54,750 nt of DNA, from assembly GCA_017937735.1 (NCBI GenBank), contig JAGBCZ010000013.1, positions 1 through 54,750 of the forward strand. The letters run 5' to 3'. This stretch comes from Alphaproteobacteria bacterium (GTDB lineage: Bacteria > Pseudomonadota > Alphaproteobacteria > Rs-D84). The notes beneath the pieces are model-generated. The model made no database searches. It was not told the origin of the DNA and was given only the letters and a program-made list of their open reading frames with translations. Below are positions 45,560 through 52,937 of the stretch, in pieces; positions within the stretch are counted from its first letter, which is position 1; the number at the start of each line of letters is the position of its first letter. The position numbers and the translations under genes are program-made.

Positions 45560-46998
45560 TTCTTGCCCATCGCATCTGTTATCTTTTTTGTCATTTCAAT
45601 TGGCGCCTTCCAGACAGTTGTACCAATATCTTTTATCCATGTTCCAAAGTCAAAGATTTCTTTGGAATCTTTGCCCAGCAGTTTATCGATTTTTGGGCTG
45701 ACCGCATAATAATACAACAAGAATAAACACGACATCATTAACAAGAAATCCCAACCGTCTGCCAGGAAATCAAATGCCCCAGGATATACACGTTCTACGG
45801 CTGCTTTACGTGCAGTAAAGCAATCTTTAAATTTGTCTTTGTCCATTTCACCATCTGATAATGCAACACGTTCACATGTTGAAAACACATTCATAACAGA
45901 TAATGTTTGTGCATCTGGATTTTGTGGTCTTTGCCCTATCAGTGGTGGCAAAATCGCACTGTAATCATCTTGGGGGCCTGGGAAATAATAATCCGCCGTA
46001 TAAGATACAGTTGTATACAAAACCAAAACCTTTAATGTAATCGCAACAATTCTGACAGCGCTGGACACAAGCATATCAACACCTTTGCCCAACAGCCCCT
46101 TGGCAGGGCCCCATGTTTCTTCGAATGCCGCCGCCGCCAATAACAGTGGCATAAATATAATTAAAAATATCAATTTAAATACAACGGATAAAATCTGGAA
46201 AAATAAATCAAACCCAATAATTAAAAACATTAGTAACAATACCAAGCCCGCAACCCAGGTCAGCACACCACCGCCTAAATCAAGCCATGCATAATTCATC
46301 AACGCAAATCCACCAGCCGCACCTGCCAACATCACACTGTTAACATTTCCAACGACACACATAAACGGTTGCAAAATTGGGTTCAATAAATCTTGGGATT
46401 GGTTGGATGACACATCCATTGCATTACACGTGGCTGCGGTATTTATCCCAGTTGCAGCCATGGATAATTCTGCACCAACAAACATAACTGGCTTGATAGT
46501 TATATTCGACACAATTTTCAAAGATTCTGTGCCACTTGCACCCAACCCGCCAATCAAGACACCAACAAACATTATTCGCAATGCTTGCTTCCACACCTTG
46601 TCAAACCAAGATTTAAATTCTATTTTCTTTTCAGCCGTATCACCCTTGGCGGTTTCTGTCGCAGCACTATAAATATGCTTTATCGCATGAACAAATACAA
46701 ACACACCAAAACCAATAACCATTATTACCCACAAGGAATCCAACATTGCGGTCCAAAATCTTTCTGTGGCATCACCCAGAACACCGAATAAATCTGAAAT
46801 ATAGCGACACAAAAAGCACCCATTTGCAGTTGTAATGTCACCGCCCTGTACGCCCGCTGCATTTAAAAAGTTATCAACACTGGTATATGTCAAAGATGCC
46901 CCTGACAAGGACGATGATAAATACCATATACCAATACCTAATGCGGTTGCCCACATTACGATTTTTACCGCCAGCAAAATCAGTTTTGCTTTCAGCAC
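45556..46998 (-). CDS. VirB6/TrbL-like type IV secretion membrane protein, copy 2
   Basis: The 480-residue protein has one N-terminal helix (no cleaved signal), then a CFLCRYISDLFG motif near residue 60 that matches CWGC and CWSC motifs in two of the paralogues. Further helices and a periplasmic loop with two cysteines (AATCNAM and QPFMCVV) follow. VFKLIFLIIFMPLLLAAAAFEETW is the VirB6-type segment. The C-terminal cytoplasmic tail ends TTVWKAPIEMTKKI. The start ATG overlaps the preceding stop as TAATG. Confidence 0.75.
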   Translation of the reverse strand: MLKAKLILLAVKIVMWATALGIGIWYLSSSLSGASLTYTSVDNFLNAAGVQGGDITTANGCFLCRYISDLFGVLGDATERFWTAMLDSLWVIMVIGFGVFVFVHAIKHIYSAATETAKGDTAEKKIEFKSWFDKVWKQALRIMFVGVLIGGLGASGTESLKIVSNITIKPVMFVGAELSMAATGINTAATCNAMDVSSNQSQDLLNPILQPFMCVVGNVNSVMLAGAAGGFALMNYAWLDLGGGVLTWVAGLVLLLMFLIIGFDLFFQILSVVFKLIFLIIFMPLLLAAAAFEETWGPAKGLLGKGVDMLVSSAVRIVAITLKVLVLYTTVSYTADYYFPGPQDDYSAILPPLIGQRPQNPDAQTLSVMNVFSTCERVALSDGEMDKDKFKDCFTARKAAVERVYPGAFDFLADGWDFLLMMSCLFLLYYYAVSPKIDKLLGKDSKEIFDFGTWIKDIGTTVWKAPIEMTKKITDAMGKK

Positions 46999-48203
46999 TA
47001 TTTACCGTCCTTTTTTTCATCTTTTTTTTCATCGCCGCCGCTGGCAATAATCTTGCCGACTTTGACAACGTTATCAATGGCATTTTTGCTTAATGTCAAC
47101 ATATCATTTGCAAATTGTTCGCCATGCTTGGTGTTTTCTTGAACAGAAAATACAGACATTATCATTTTAGTGATTTCTGGTATCTGCGAAAAGATAAAAT
47201 TCATAACATAAACCAGCGCAATACAACTGATTAACGTCATCGCTGCCAAATTATCCGTATTTAAATCATCTGCGTATATTTGACCAGATAGAATTACATC
47301 CATTAAATCATTAACAGATGCGCCAGACGCTGAAAAGAACTTGGTAACGATGACCATTATTACAGTATATGTCAGCATAACTGACCCCAATGTCACAATC
47401 GCACTGATAAGATTTTTTATCTGGGTTGCACCAACGTTTTTACCAATATCACCAAACCATTTTGGAACTTCTTTGACGTCTTTGAACGCCAACATAATTA
47501 ACGATAATGGGAAAAAGAACGCAAATAACGCCATCGCAATTATTGAATCTGCAAAATAACAGCAATACCTGAAAAAGATTTTCAAAAATCCCCACGAAAT
47601 ATACAAACCAATAAAGAATAAAATAATATGCTTTATCAATGTGCCAATTCCCAGTAACGCTTTCCATGTAAATGCGTTATCCATAACAGCAATCCCCAGT
47701 TTAATGTATGACTGAAATTGCGTTACAGTGGTTTTCATAATCATTATTATTGTATCACGCAACTGTGGGCGGTAAAATCCATCTTCTGTAATCTGTATTG
47801 GTTCATACGTAACCTTGGTTGACACAATATCATCCGTGGTATTTATCATTGTTTGTGAATATTTCAGCGTCAGATATGCAACCGGTTCAAATATAATTCT
47901 GGTAACATACCGCGGGAAAGAAACACCCATCCCCAACAAACTTAACACAACGATTGAATTTATAAATACCTTTTGTACAGAATTTTTCATCCATGGATCT
48001 GACACACCACTTTTCATATTATTCCATATTGCATTTATCACAAAAACTGTAAACAATAACGCAAATAAAACCCAACACAGTTGTGTAAAATGTCCATAAA
48101 TAGATGCCGCAGTAACAGAAACAATCTGAAACAAACGATCAAAGACAGCACAGCCCCAGCACTGCACAACATTATCCGTCAAAGATACCATCAATTCGTT
48201 CAT
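46998..48203 (-). CDS. VirB6/TrbL-like type IV secretion membrane protein, copy 3
   Basis: The 401-residue protein begins without a signal peptide; VVQCWGCAVFDRLF (about residues 12-25) is the CxxC motif shared with copies 2 and 5. Seven or so hydrophobic helices follow, including CYFADSIIAMALFAFFFPLSL, the family's conserved late segment. The C-terminus is strongly charged (GGDEKKDEKKDGK). The ATG overlaps the stop of copy 4 as TAATG, so translation is coupled. Confidence 0.72.
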   Translation of the reverse strand: MNELMVSLTDNVVQCWGCAVFDRLFQIVSVTAASIYGHFTQLCWVLFALLFTVFVINAIWNNMKSGVSDPWMKNSVQKVFINSIVVLSLLGMGVSFPRYVTRIIFEPVAYLTLKYSQTMINTTDDIVSTKVTYEPIQITEDGFYRPQLRDTIIMIMKTTVTQFQSYIKLGIAVMDNAFTWKALLGIGTLIKHIILFFIGLYISWGFLKIFFRYCCYFADSIIAMALFAFFFPLSLIMLAFKDVKEVPKWFGDIGKNVGATQIKNLISAIVTLGSVMLTYTVIMVIVTKFFSASGASVNDLMDVILSGQIYADDLNTDNLAAMTLISCIALVYVMNFIFSQIPEITKMIMSVFSVQENTKHGEQFANDMLTLSKNAIDNVVKVGKIIASGGDEKKDEKKDGK

Positions 48204-49474
48204 TATTTTTTAAACCATCCAACTGCTGTTCCAATCTGTTTGCCCAATTTTTTACTGCCTTCCCATAATACTTTTGTGTCATTTGTAACATTGTTATACA
48301 ATGTATCCATACCCTTGCCGACATACATATCCAATTGCTTTCTGGTTAATTCAAATATCTTGAACATTAAATAAAATGTCATTATCGCAGATATCCATAA
48401 AACAGAATGATGCCCAAAGCCCAGTGAACCCGCAACTTGTTGTGGCACATTACTGGTGGCACTGCCGCCCGCAGCAGTTACAAAGACAGAAGAATTCCAC
48501 TGGAACAGCGCATGAATAATCGCAACGTTAATACATAAAATAAAAGCACAGGCAATCATTGTGATTATTAACTGTTGTAACGCCTTGGTAATACCAGAAA
48601 AAGCAGGCCAAACATCCAACCATTTATCATTACTTTTGAAAACATACGTCAGAACAAAAAATGGATATAATATCAGTTGTACACCAAAATTAAATATACC
48701 TTGGATAACCAGCAACGCCATAAAAATATTACAGCCAACAAATGTAAATACCAATATCAGCCCTGTCATCAGATTCATAAAATCTTCGCCACCATGCGGT
48801 ATTAACGTCAACAATCCACGTAACCCACGTGTAATATAATCAAATCCTTGTTTTATAATCTGGTTGTTTGCACGTGACAGATCTGCAACAGGTTGTGTCA
48901 GAAATTCACAAGAATCTTGGGAAATCCAGGCCTTGGCCACAACGTCTGGGGGGCACGCAACACGACTGGCTGTTGTATCAACACCCTTGATTGATGACAC
49001 AATATGTGATGTATATATTGACCCAAATTCTAAAAATGGATTTATCAACCATTGTGTTAAATACATTGGTTTTAACTGTAATAACAACAGTGTTGCAATC
49101 AGTGCACGAATGCCTGGTTTAAAAACATTTTCCAACATTGTTGTGGCACTGACCTTGCCACTGGCCATATCGCCCCCACCAGAAAAACCAAAAAACGATA
49201 CCCATGTTTTTGGAAAGTACATTTTTACCAACGACAGCACAATTGTTAATCCCAAAAATGTCCATATCAGAATATATACCAATCCCGTGTGTTTGCCATC
49301 GCCAACAAAAAATTCATAAACACCTGTTGCAACCATCATCATAGAATCCAGTACCAATGGCACAAACGGCGATAAATCAAGTGCATCAATAATATTGCCA
49401 GCATACGCCAAAGACGGCGCAAAAAACACCGTAAAAACAGCAAGTAACAAAGATAACCGCTTTGGCAAAATCAT
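48203..49474 (-). CDS. VirB6/TrbL-like type IV secretion membrane protein, copy 4
   Basis: The 423-residue protein has a cleavable signal (ends LAYA), several helices and a periplasmic loop with two cysteines (VACPPDV and DSCEFLT). The segment NFGVQLILYPFFVLTYVFK corresponds to the same conserved region as in the paralogues. The C-terminal tail VLWEGSKKLGKQIGTAVGWFKK (in two halves) matches the LWExxKK tails of copies 1 and 5. It is the first gene of the four-gene unit and has its own promoter upstream. Confidence 0.75.
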   Translation of the reverse strand: MILPKRLSLLLAVFTVFFAPSLAYAGNIIDALDLSPFVPLVLDSMMMVATGVYEFFVGDGKHTGLVYILIWTFLGLTIVLSLVKMYFPKTWVSFFGFSGGGDMASGKVSATTMLENVFKPGIRALIATLLLLQLKPMYLTQWLINPFLEFGSIYTSHIVSSIKGVDTTASRVACPPDVVAKAWISQDSCEFLTQPVADLSRANNQIIKQGFDYITRGLRGLLTLIPHGGEDFMNLMTGLILVFTFVGCNIFMALLVIQGIFNFGVQLILYPFFVLTYVFKSNDKWLDVWPAFSGITKALQQLIITMIACAFILCINVAIIHALFQWNSSVFVTAAGGSATSNVPQQVAGSLGFGHHSVLWISAIMTFYLMFKIFELTRKQLDMYVGKGMDTLYNNVTNDTKVLWEGSKKLGKQIGTAVGWFKK

Positions 49475-49498
49475 TCTCTCTGTATCATTATTATTTCA

Positions 49499-49532
49499 AT
49501 TATATCACATTTATCATAAAATATGATATACT
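49499..49532. promoter_or_regulatory. Compact divergent promoter of the VirB6 array
   Basis: On the minus strand TGA-TATAAT (-10 at 49504-49499) faces the four-gene unit; on the plus strand TGA-TATACT (-10 at 49527-49532) faces copy 5. Both are extended -10 boxes. The plus-strand box ends eight bases before the ATG at 49541, with no Shine-Dalgarno; the minus-strand gene has a GAGAGA site. Confidence 0.65.
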
Positions 49533-49540
49533 TAAAAGTG

Positions 49541-50833
49541 ATGAATCGGTTAAAAAAATTTTGGATTATATTTTTATCGTTCTTGCCATTTGGTGCGGGG
49601 GCTGCATCGCCATGGATTGTTGCTGCAATTGCAGGTGGTGGCGTAATCGCAGGCTTTTCAATTTATCGTTCGATTTCATCTGTGAATATGACAGGCGCAT
49701 TGGACTTTTTTTCCAGTTGTTGGTCTTGCCAGATGTTTTCAGATATTATGGCAACAATGTCTGGGCTGTTGCCACGGGTGTACAGTGCAATTGGGCATAC
49801 GATTGTAACTATGGCTATCGCATTAACAGCAATATGGTTTGCGTGGACATTATTGTCTAATTTTATAAATGCAAAGTTTGATAACCCATGGAATATTGCC
49901 ACAACGTTCGGAAATCATTTATTTAAACTGGGGTTTGTGTGTTTATTGTTGATTGCCCCACTGCCCAGAATGATAACAGATATTGCGATTGAACCTATAT
50001 TTAACGTTGGGTTAACACTGAATCGCATGACTGTACATGATGATACGTTTGATGAATGTGTTATTGCAACCGCATTGGCCGACAACACAACAGGACGCAG
50101 TATCAAAGGAAAAACAGATGGGGCATTTTCGCCAAAACTGCGCCATAATCTGACATGCGAACTGGCAGGCATACATCAAATGACTGGTTTGGGTATGACA
50201 ATTGGTTGGACAATGCTGAATATGGCGTTTGATGTCGACTATATGCACAAGATAATGTGGGCAATTCCGATATTTCCAAATATTGTTTTATTTTTTGCTG
50301 GTGCCTTGGTTTTAGCATTGTTCTTTATGGCGTTGTTACCAATACCAATGTATTTTTTAGAGGTATTTATAAAACTGTCTATGGATTTAGTAATGCTGCC
50401 GTTGATGCTGTTGGCATGGCTGTTCAAAGGATGGAAAATTTCACTGGCGGGTGTTGGTACATCACTAAAATCGATGATAGATAACGTCATATCTGCAACA
50501 CTTGGAATTGCGGTTACCGGTGTATTTGTTTCATTTGCGATTATGTTCTTGCATGCTGTGTTTGGCGATTGGGCGGGTGCAGGTGCATTAAATACAGCAC
50601 TGACACAAAACGATTCGAAATTCTTGATGGATGCACTGTTAATGAAGAACGACAGTCTGGTTACGGTTATTTTGATGGGGCTGTTTATGGCGATGTTTAT
50701 GACAATGATTCCCGCACTGGTCAAGACGTTGTTCAATGTCCAGATATCCACAGAATACTATGACAAATTGGAAAAAGACCTAAAAACATTGTGGGAAAAT
50801 GGCAAAAAATGGTACGAAAAAATAAAAAAATAA
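49541..50833 (+). CDS. VirB6/TrbL-like type IV secretion membrane protein, copy 5
   Basis: The 430-residue product starts at the ATG at 49541; an earlier in-frame ATG at 49523 overlaps the -10 box. It has a signal-like N-terminus (GAGAAS), a SSCWSCQMFSDIM motif near residue 57, multiple helices and periplasmic cysteines (FDECVIA and NLTCELA). FLEVFIKLSMDLVMLPLMLLAWLF is the VirB6 conserved segment, and the C-terminal tail is LWENGKKWYEKIKK. It is divergent from the four other copies and shares their architecture. Confidence 0.75.
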   Translation: MNRLKKFWIIFLSFLPFGAGAASPWIVAAIAGGGVIAGFSIYRSISSVNMTGALDFFSSCWSCQMFSDIMATMSGLLPRVYSAIGHTIVTMAIALTAIWFAWTLLSNFINAKFDNPWNIATTFGNHLFKLGFVCLLLIAPLPRMITDIAIEPIFNVGLTLNRMTVHDDTFDECVIATALADNTTGRSIKGKTDGAFSPKLRHNLTCELAGIHQMTGLGMTIGWTMLNMAFDVDYMHKIMWAIPIFPNIVLFFAGALVLALFFMALLPIPMYFLEVFIKLSMDLVMLPLMLLAWLFKGWKISLAGVGTSLKSMIDNVISATLGIAVTGVFVSFAIMFLHAVFGDWAGAGALNTALTQNDSKFLMDALLMKNDSLVTVILMGLFMAMFMTMIPALVKTLFNVQISTEYYDKLEKDLKTLWENGKKWYEKIKK

Positions 50834-50884
50834 AAAATCAAGTGCTTTATTTAACATGGCCCCCTTTTTTGTATGTTCCGAATC

Positions 50885-50893
50885 TGATATAAT
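50885..50893 (+). promoter_or_regulatory. Extended -10 promoter for the 169-residue unknown gene
   Basis: TGA-TATAAT ends eight bases before the ATG at 50902; only a T-rich stretch lies at the -35 position. No Shine-Dalgarno is present. Confidence 0.6.
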
Positions 50894-50901
50894 TCACAGT
50901 G

Positions 50902-51411
50902 ATGACAAAGTTTCCGATTCTTTATTGGCCACGCAAGACAACTGGTGATAATGAATACCAGTTGGCACGTAAAGTTATAAATAATTCAACCGGCGTAATG
51001 CCAGATGTATATTCTGATGACAATGATATTTCGGAAATATTGACCCAGAATCCAAACGCAACAATATACATGCCTATTTTTTGTGGTTCAACCGGTTGGT
51101 GGGGTGAATTGTTGGGCAGTGATGCTGTAATCACTGATAAATTGATAATTTCACCAGAATGTCAGTTGATGGTTATCGAATCAAACAAAAATGCTAAATT
51201 GCATGGGGCAAATCAATTATTGGCGGCAGAAATTCGCCCATCCAGCGGTTTCTTTAAGAAAATGAATTCTGGAATTGCGACTGTTGCAGATATGCTGGCC
51301 ACGGACACAGGTACAATTTTGGCATTGTTTTCTGGCAAAAATCAGAATCAGTTTATAAATATCTTGGAATCTACGGGAAATTCATATCTGGGATGCATTG
51401 GCCGATATTAA
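50902..51411 (+). CDS. Protein of unknown function (about 169 residues)
   Basis: No signal peptide or membrane helix is visible. The sequence has aromatic-rich segments (ILYWPRK, STGWWGEL) and a soluble alpha/beta composition. The ATG at 50902 follows an in-frame GTG at 50899; either could be used from the leaderless promoter. It lies between the VirB6 array and rpmE and is read in the same direction as both. I recognise no family. Confidence 0.65.
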   Translation: MTKFPILYWPRKTTGDNEYQLARKVINNSTGVMPDVYSDDNDISEILTQNPNATIYMPIFCGSTGWWGELLGSDAVITDKLIISPECQLMVIESNKNAKLHGANQLLAAEIRPSSGFFKKMNSGIATVADMLATDTGTILALFSGKNQNQFINILESTGNSYLGCIGRY

Positions 51412-51425
51412 TATGTTAATATTGC

Positions 51426-51453
51426 TTGATTTCTGTAAAATTCCTTGTATAAT
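51426..51453 (+). promoter_or_regulatory. Promoter of rpmE
   Basis: TTGATT (51426-51431) and TATAAT (51448-51453) are separated by 16 bases. A leader of about 27 bases with AAAAAAGGG follows. Confidence 0.65.
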
Positions 51454-51486
51454 TCGCAGGCTAAAATTCTAAAAAAGGGTAATACA

Positions 51487-51699
51487 ATGAAACAAGGAAT
51501 TCATCCTGAATATCATGAAATCAATGTCACAAGAACAGATGGCAAGACTGTAAAAATGTACTCTTCTGTAAAGAAAGACTTGGTTTTATCAACAGACAAC
51601 TTAAACCATTCTGCATGGACAGGTCAACGTTCAAACGCAGGTGACAAGGGTCAACGCGCAGCAGAATTCAAAAGCAAATTTGCTGGATTTAACTTCTAA
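51487..51699 (+). CDS. rpmE: 50S ribosomal protein L31
   Basis: The 70-residue protein has the L31 pattern MKQGIHPEYHEI, TDGKTVKMYSS and HSAWTGQR. It lacks the four zinc-binding cysteines, so it is the C-minus form used under zinc limitation or as the only form. The start is the ATG at 51487, preceded by AAAAAAGGG. The SuhB-like gene follows 30 bases later. Confidence 0.95.
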   Translation: MKQGIHPEYHEINVTRTDGKTVKMYSSVKKDLVLSTDNLNHSAWTGQRSNAGDKGQRAAEFKSKFAGFNF

Positions 51700-51729
51700 A
51701 TCTAACTTTCGTCTGATGGGGGCAGCGAC

Positions 51730-52434
51730 ATGGAACTGTTAATTAAGGGTTCAACCGAATTAAACAAAATGTTTATGGCGTTGCAACGCACTGCGTCTGG
51801 ATTGCGCCGCGACTTTGGCGAGGTGGAAAACCTGCAACAATCGTTGCGTGGCGCCCGTGATTTTGTACAAAAGGCGTCTGCCCGAATCGAAGAAAGTATT
51901 TTATCAGACTTGTTACTGGTTCGTCCAAATGCAGGTTTGTTAACACCAAACACAACACACGTTGGTGACGGGCGTGATGAATTTGTTTTGGCATTGTCCG
52001 GGGCGGCAAATTTTGTTCGTGGCAATCCACACTTTGCAATATCGTTGGCGTTGCGTTCAAATGATGAAACAAAAATTGCGTTGGTTTATTCCCCAATTGA
52101 TGAAAGGTTATATTATGCCGAAGCGGGACGTGGCGCATACATATTTTCCGCATTTCATTCTGCACGAATCAAGGTTTCAAATCTGACCGAAGAATCAGAT
52201 TTAACGATTGCATACAACACATCTGACAATCGTCCGATGATTGGTAATGCACGCATAACAGGTTGTCCTGCATTGGATTTGGCATGGGTTGCCGCAGGAA
52301 AACTGGATGCATACGTGTCTGACCCACTGGATTATGCAGAAATTGCAGCAGGCGATTTGATTTTACGTGAAGCCGGCGGCAAAATCGAAATGATGGCAGA
52401 TTTACTGGCCACAAATGGAAAAGTAGAATTATAA
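51730..52434 (+). CDS. SuhB/inositol monophosphatase-family protein lacking catalytic residues (pseudoenzyme)
   Basis: The 234-residue protein aligns along its length with alphaproteobacterial SuhB: RRDFGEVENLQQSLRGARDFV, ANFVRGNPHFAISLAL and ALDLAWVAAGKLDAY are diagnostic. However, all metal-binding motifs are lost. The usual EE of motif 1 is replaced by TPN, DPLDGTTNF is replaced by LALSGAANF, and WDIAAG is replaced by YAEIAAG. It should therefore have no phosphatase activity. E. coli SuhB acts in rRNA antitermination independently of catalysis, so a structural role is possible here. It is 30 bases downstream of rpmE. Confidence 0.85.
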   Translation: MELLIKGSTELNKMFMALQRTASGLRRDFGEVENLQQSLRGARDFVQKASARIEESILSDLLLVRPNAGLLTPNTTHVGDGRDEFVLALSGAANFVRGNPHFAISLALRSNDETKIALVYSPIDERLYYAEAGRGAYIFSAFHSARIKVSNLTEESDLTIAYNTSDNRPMIGNARITGCPALDLAWVAAGKLDAYVSDPLDYAEIAAGDLILREAGGKIEMMADLLATNGKVEL

Positions 52435-52459
52435 AAATCCCCCGTTTGGGGGATTTTTA
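52434..52459. terminator. Bidirectional terminator between the SuhB-like and HTH genes
   Basis: AATCCCCC / GGGGGATT with a GTTT loop has A and T runs on both sides, serving converging genes. Confidence 0.9.
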
Positions 52460-52648
52460 TTACAATGACGATAATGGACAGCGGAACACTGTGATAAATG
52501 ATATTATCTGGTATGGGGTTAACTTTACACGGTTGTGTATTATATCTTCGTATTCCATTTCAGTTAATATGCCAAATATATTACACATATACCATACGGG
52601 TATATTGCGTTCACATCTAATTTTTTCTATTTCTCGGCCTAGTGTCAT
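52460..52648 (-). CDS. Small HTH (XRE-like) DNA-binding protein candidate
   Basis: The 62-residue product from the ATG at 52648 reads like a compact Cro/CI-type fold: LGREIEKIRCERNIP (helix 1), VWYMCNIFGI (helix 2) and EMEYEDIIHNRV (helices 3-4), then a helix with PYQIISFITVF. A GGGGGT ribosome site lies five bases upstream. It is preceded by a long structured leader ending in a terminator, and it converges on the SuhB-like gene. The DNA-binding call is a pattern judgement; the XRE match is divergent. Regulation through the leader is likely. Confidence 0.55.
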   Translation of the reverse strand: MTLGREIEKIRCERNIPVWYMCNIFGILTEMEYEDIIHNRVKLTPYQIISFITVFRCPLSSL

Positions 52649-52826
52649 TTTTACCCCCAATAAAAAACCGCCAAGATATTCAAAGCGGTTGGAGTTTTAC
52701 AACAATTAAGCGAATTGCATGTCTTATTCAATATATTCGACATACTCCAACCGGTCGGTTGGATTTGTTCTATACGAACACGCTTAACGAGGTTGTAAAG
52801 CCCCACACAGATAAAATCACCTGTGC
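52649..52826 (-). ncRNA. Structured leader RNA with alternative antiterminator/terminator (candidate riboswitch)
   Basis: On the minus strand, 5' to 3', the RNA has a hairpin CACAG/CTGTG (52825-52806); a long closing stem GGGG...TTTACAAC (52804-52792) with GTTGTAAA...CTCC (52703-52691); an inner stem TTAAGCG (52787-52781) with CGCTTAA (52712-52706); and three hairpins inside the junction (GTTC/GAAC, CCAACC/GGTTGG and ATGTC/GACAT). It ends in a terminator just before the HTH gene. CGGTTGGAGT (52753-52744) can instead pair perfectly with ACTCCAACCG (52695-52686), which would destroy hairpin 2, the closing stem and the terminator arm together. The alternative is a free sRNA ending at the terminator. 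No known Rfam class was recognised. Confidence 0.65.
52661..52690 (-). terminator. Terminator inside the leader of the HTH gene
   Basis: AACCGC (52690-52685) and GCGGTT (52671-52666) form a perfect 6-bp stem followed by a six-U run on the minus strand, 12 bases before the HTH start codon's ribosome site region. Its 5' arm overlaps the antiterminator partner. Confidence 0.75.
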
Positions 52827-52832
52827 ATAGGT

Positions 52833-52861
52833 ATTATAAAGTAAACAAGTGGAAAGTGCAA
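52833..52861 (-). promoter_or_regulatory. Promoter of the leader RNA/HTH gene
   Basis: On the minus strand TTGCAC (52861-52856) and TATAAT (52838-52833) are spaced by exactly 17 bases. The predicted start is near 52826. The -35 box lies inside an AGTG-family repeat. Confidence 0.7.
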
Positions 52862-52908
52862 GTGTAAGTGATTAGTGAATGCTGTAATTATTCCACCACT
52901 AACCACTA
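52846..52908. repeat. AGTG-family inverted repeat, copy 6
   Basis: AAGTGGAAAGTGCAAGTG plus further AGTG units oppose CCACTAACCACTAA across a core GAATGCTGTAATTATTCC. It is nearly the reverse complement of copy 5 at 39103. Part of it supplies the -35 box of the leader RNA promoter. Confidence 0.85.
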
Positions 52909-52910
52909 AA

Positions 52911-52936
52911 AAAATCCCCCGTTTGGGGGATTTTTG
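52911..52936 (-). terminator. Terminator of infC
   Basis: AATCCCCC / GGGGGATT with a GTTT loop lies two bases beyond the infC stop and has a U run on the minus strand. Confidence 0.9.
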
Positions 52937-52937
52937 T

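Noticed and set aside
44246..50833. A complete type IV secretion locus
   Set aside because: Only VirB6-like genes are present; no ATPase, core complex or coupling protein gene is seen in the window.
52446..52709. 87-residue plus-strand ORF over the HTH gene
   Set aside because: It overlaps the shared terminator and the antisense of a better-supported gene, and has no ribosome site.
52649..52826. Leader RNA as tmRNA, 4.5S RNA or RNase P RNA
   Set aside because: The length, multi-hairpin junction and lack of their conserved sequences do not fit. A 6S-like RNA is not excluded and is kept as an alternative.
52642..52830. 62-residue ORF on the plus strand across the leader RNA
   Set aside because: It runs opposite to the promoter and terminator, has no ribosome site and its composition follows the RNA stems.
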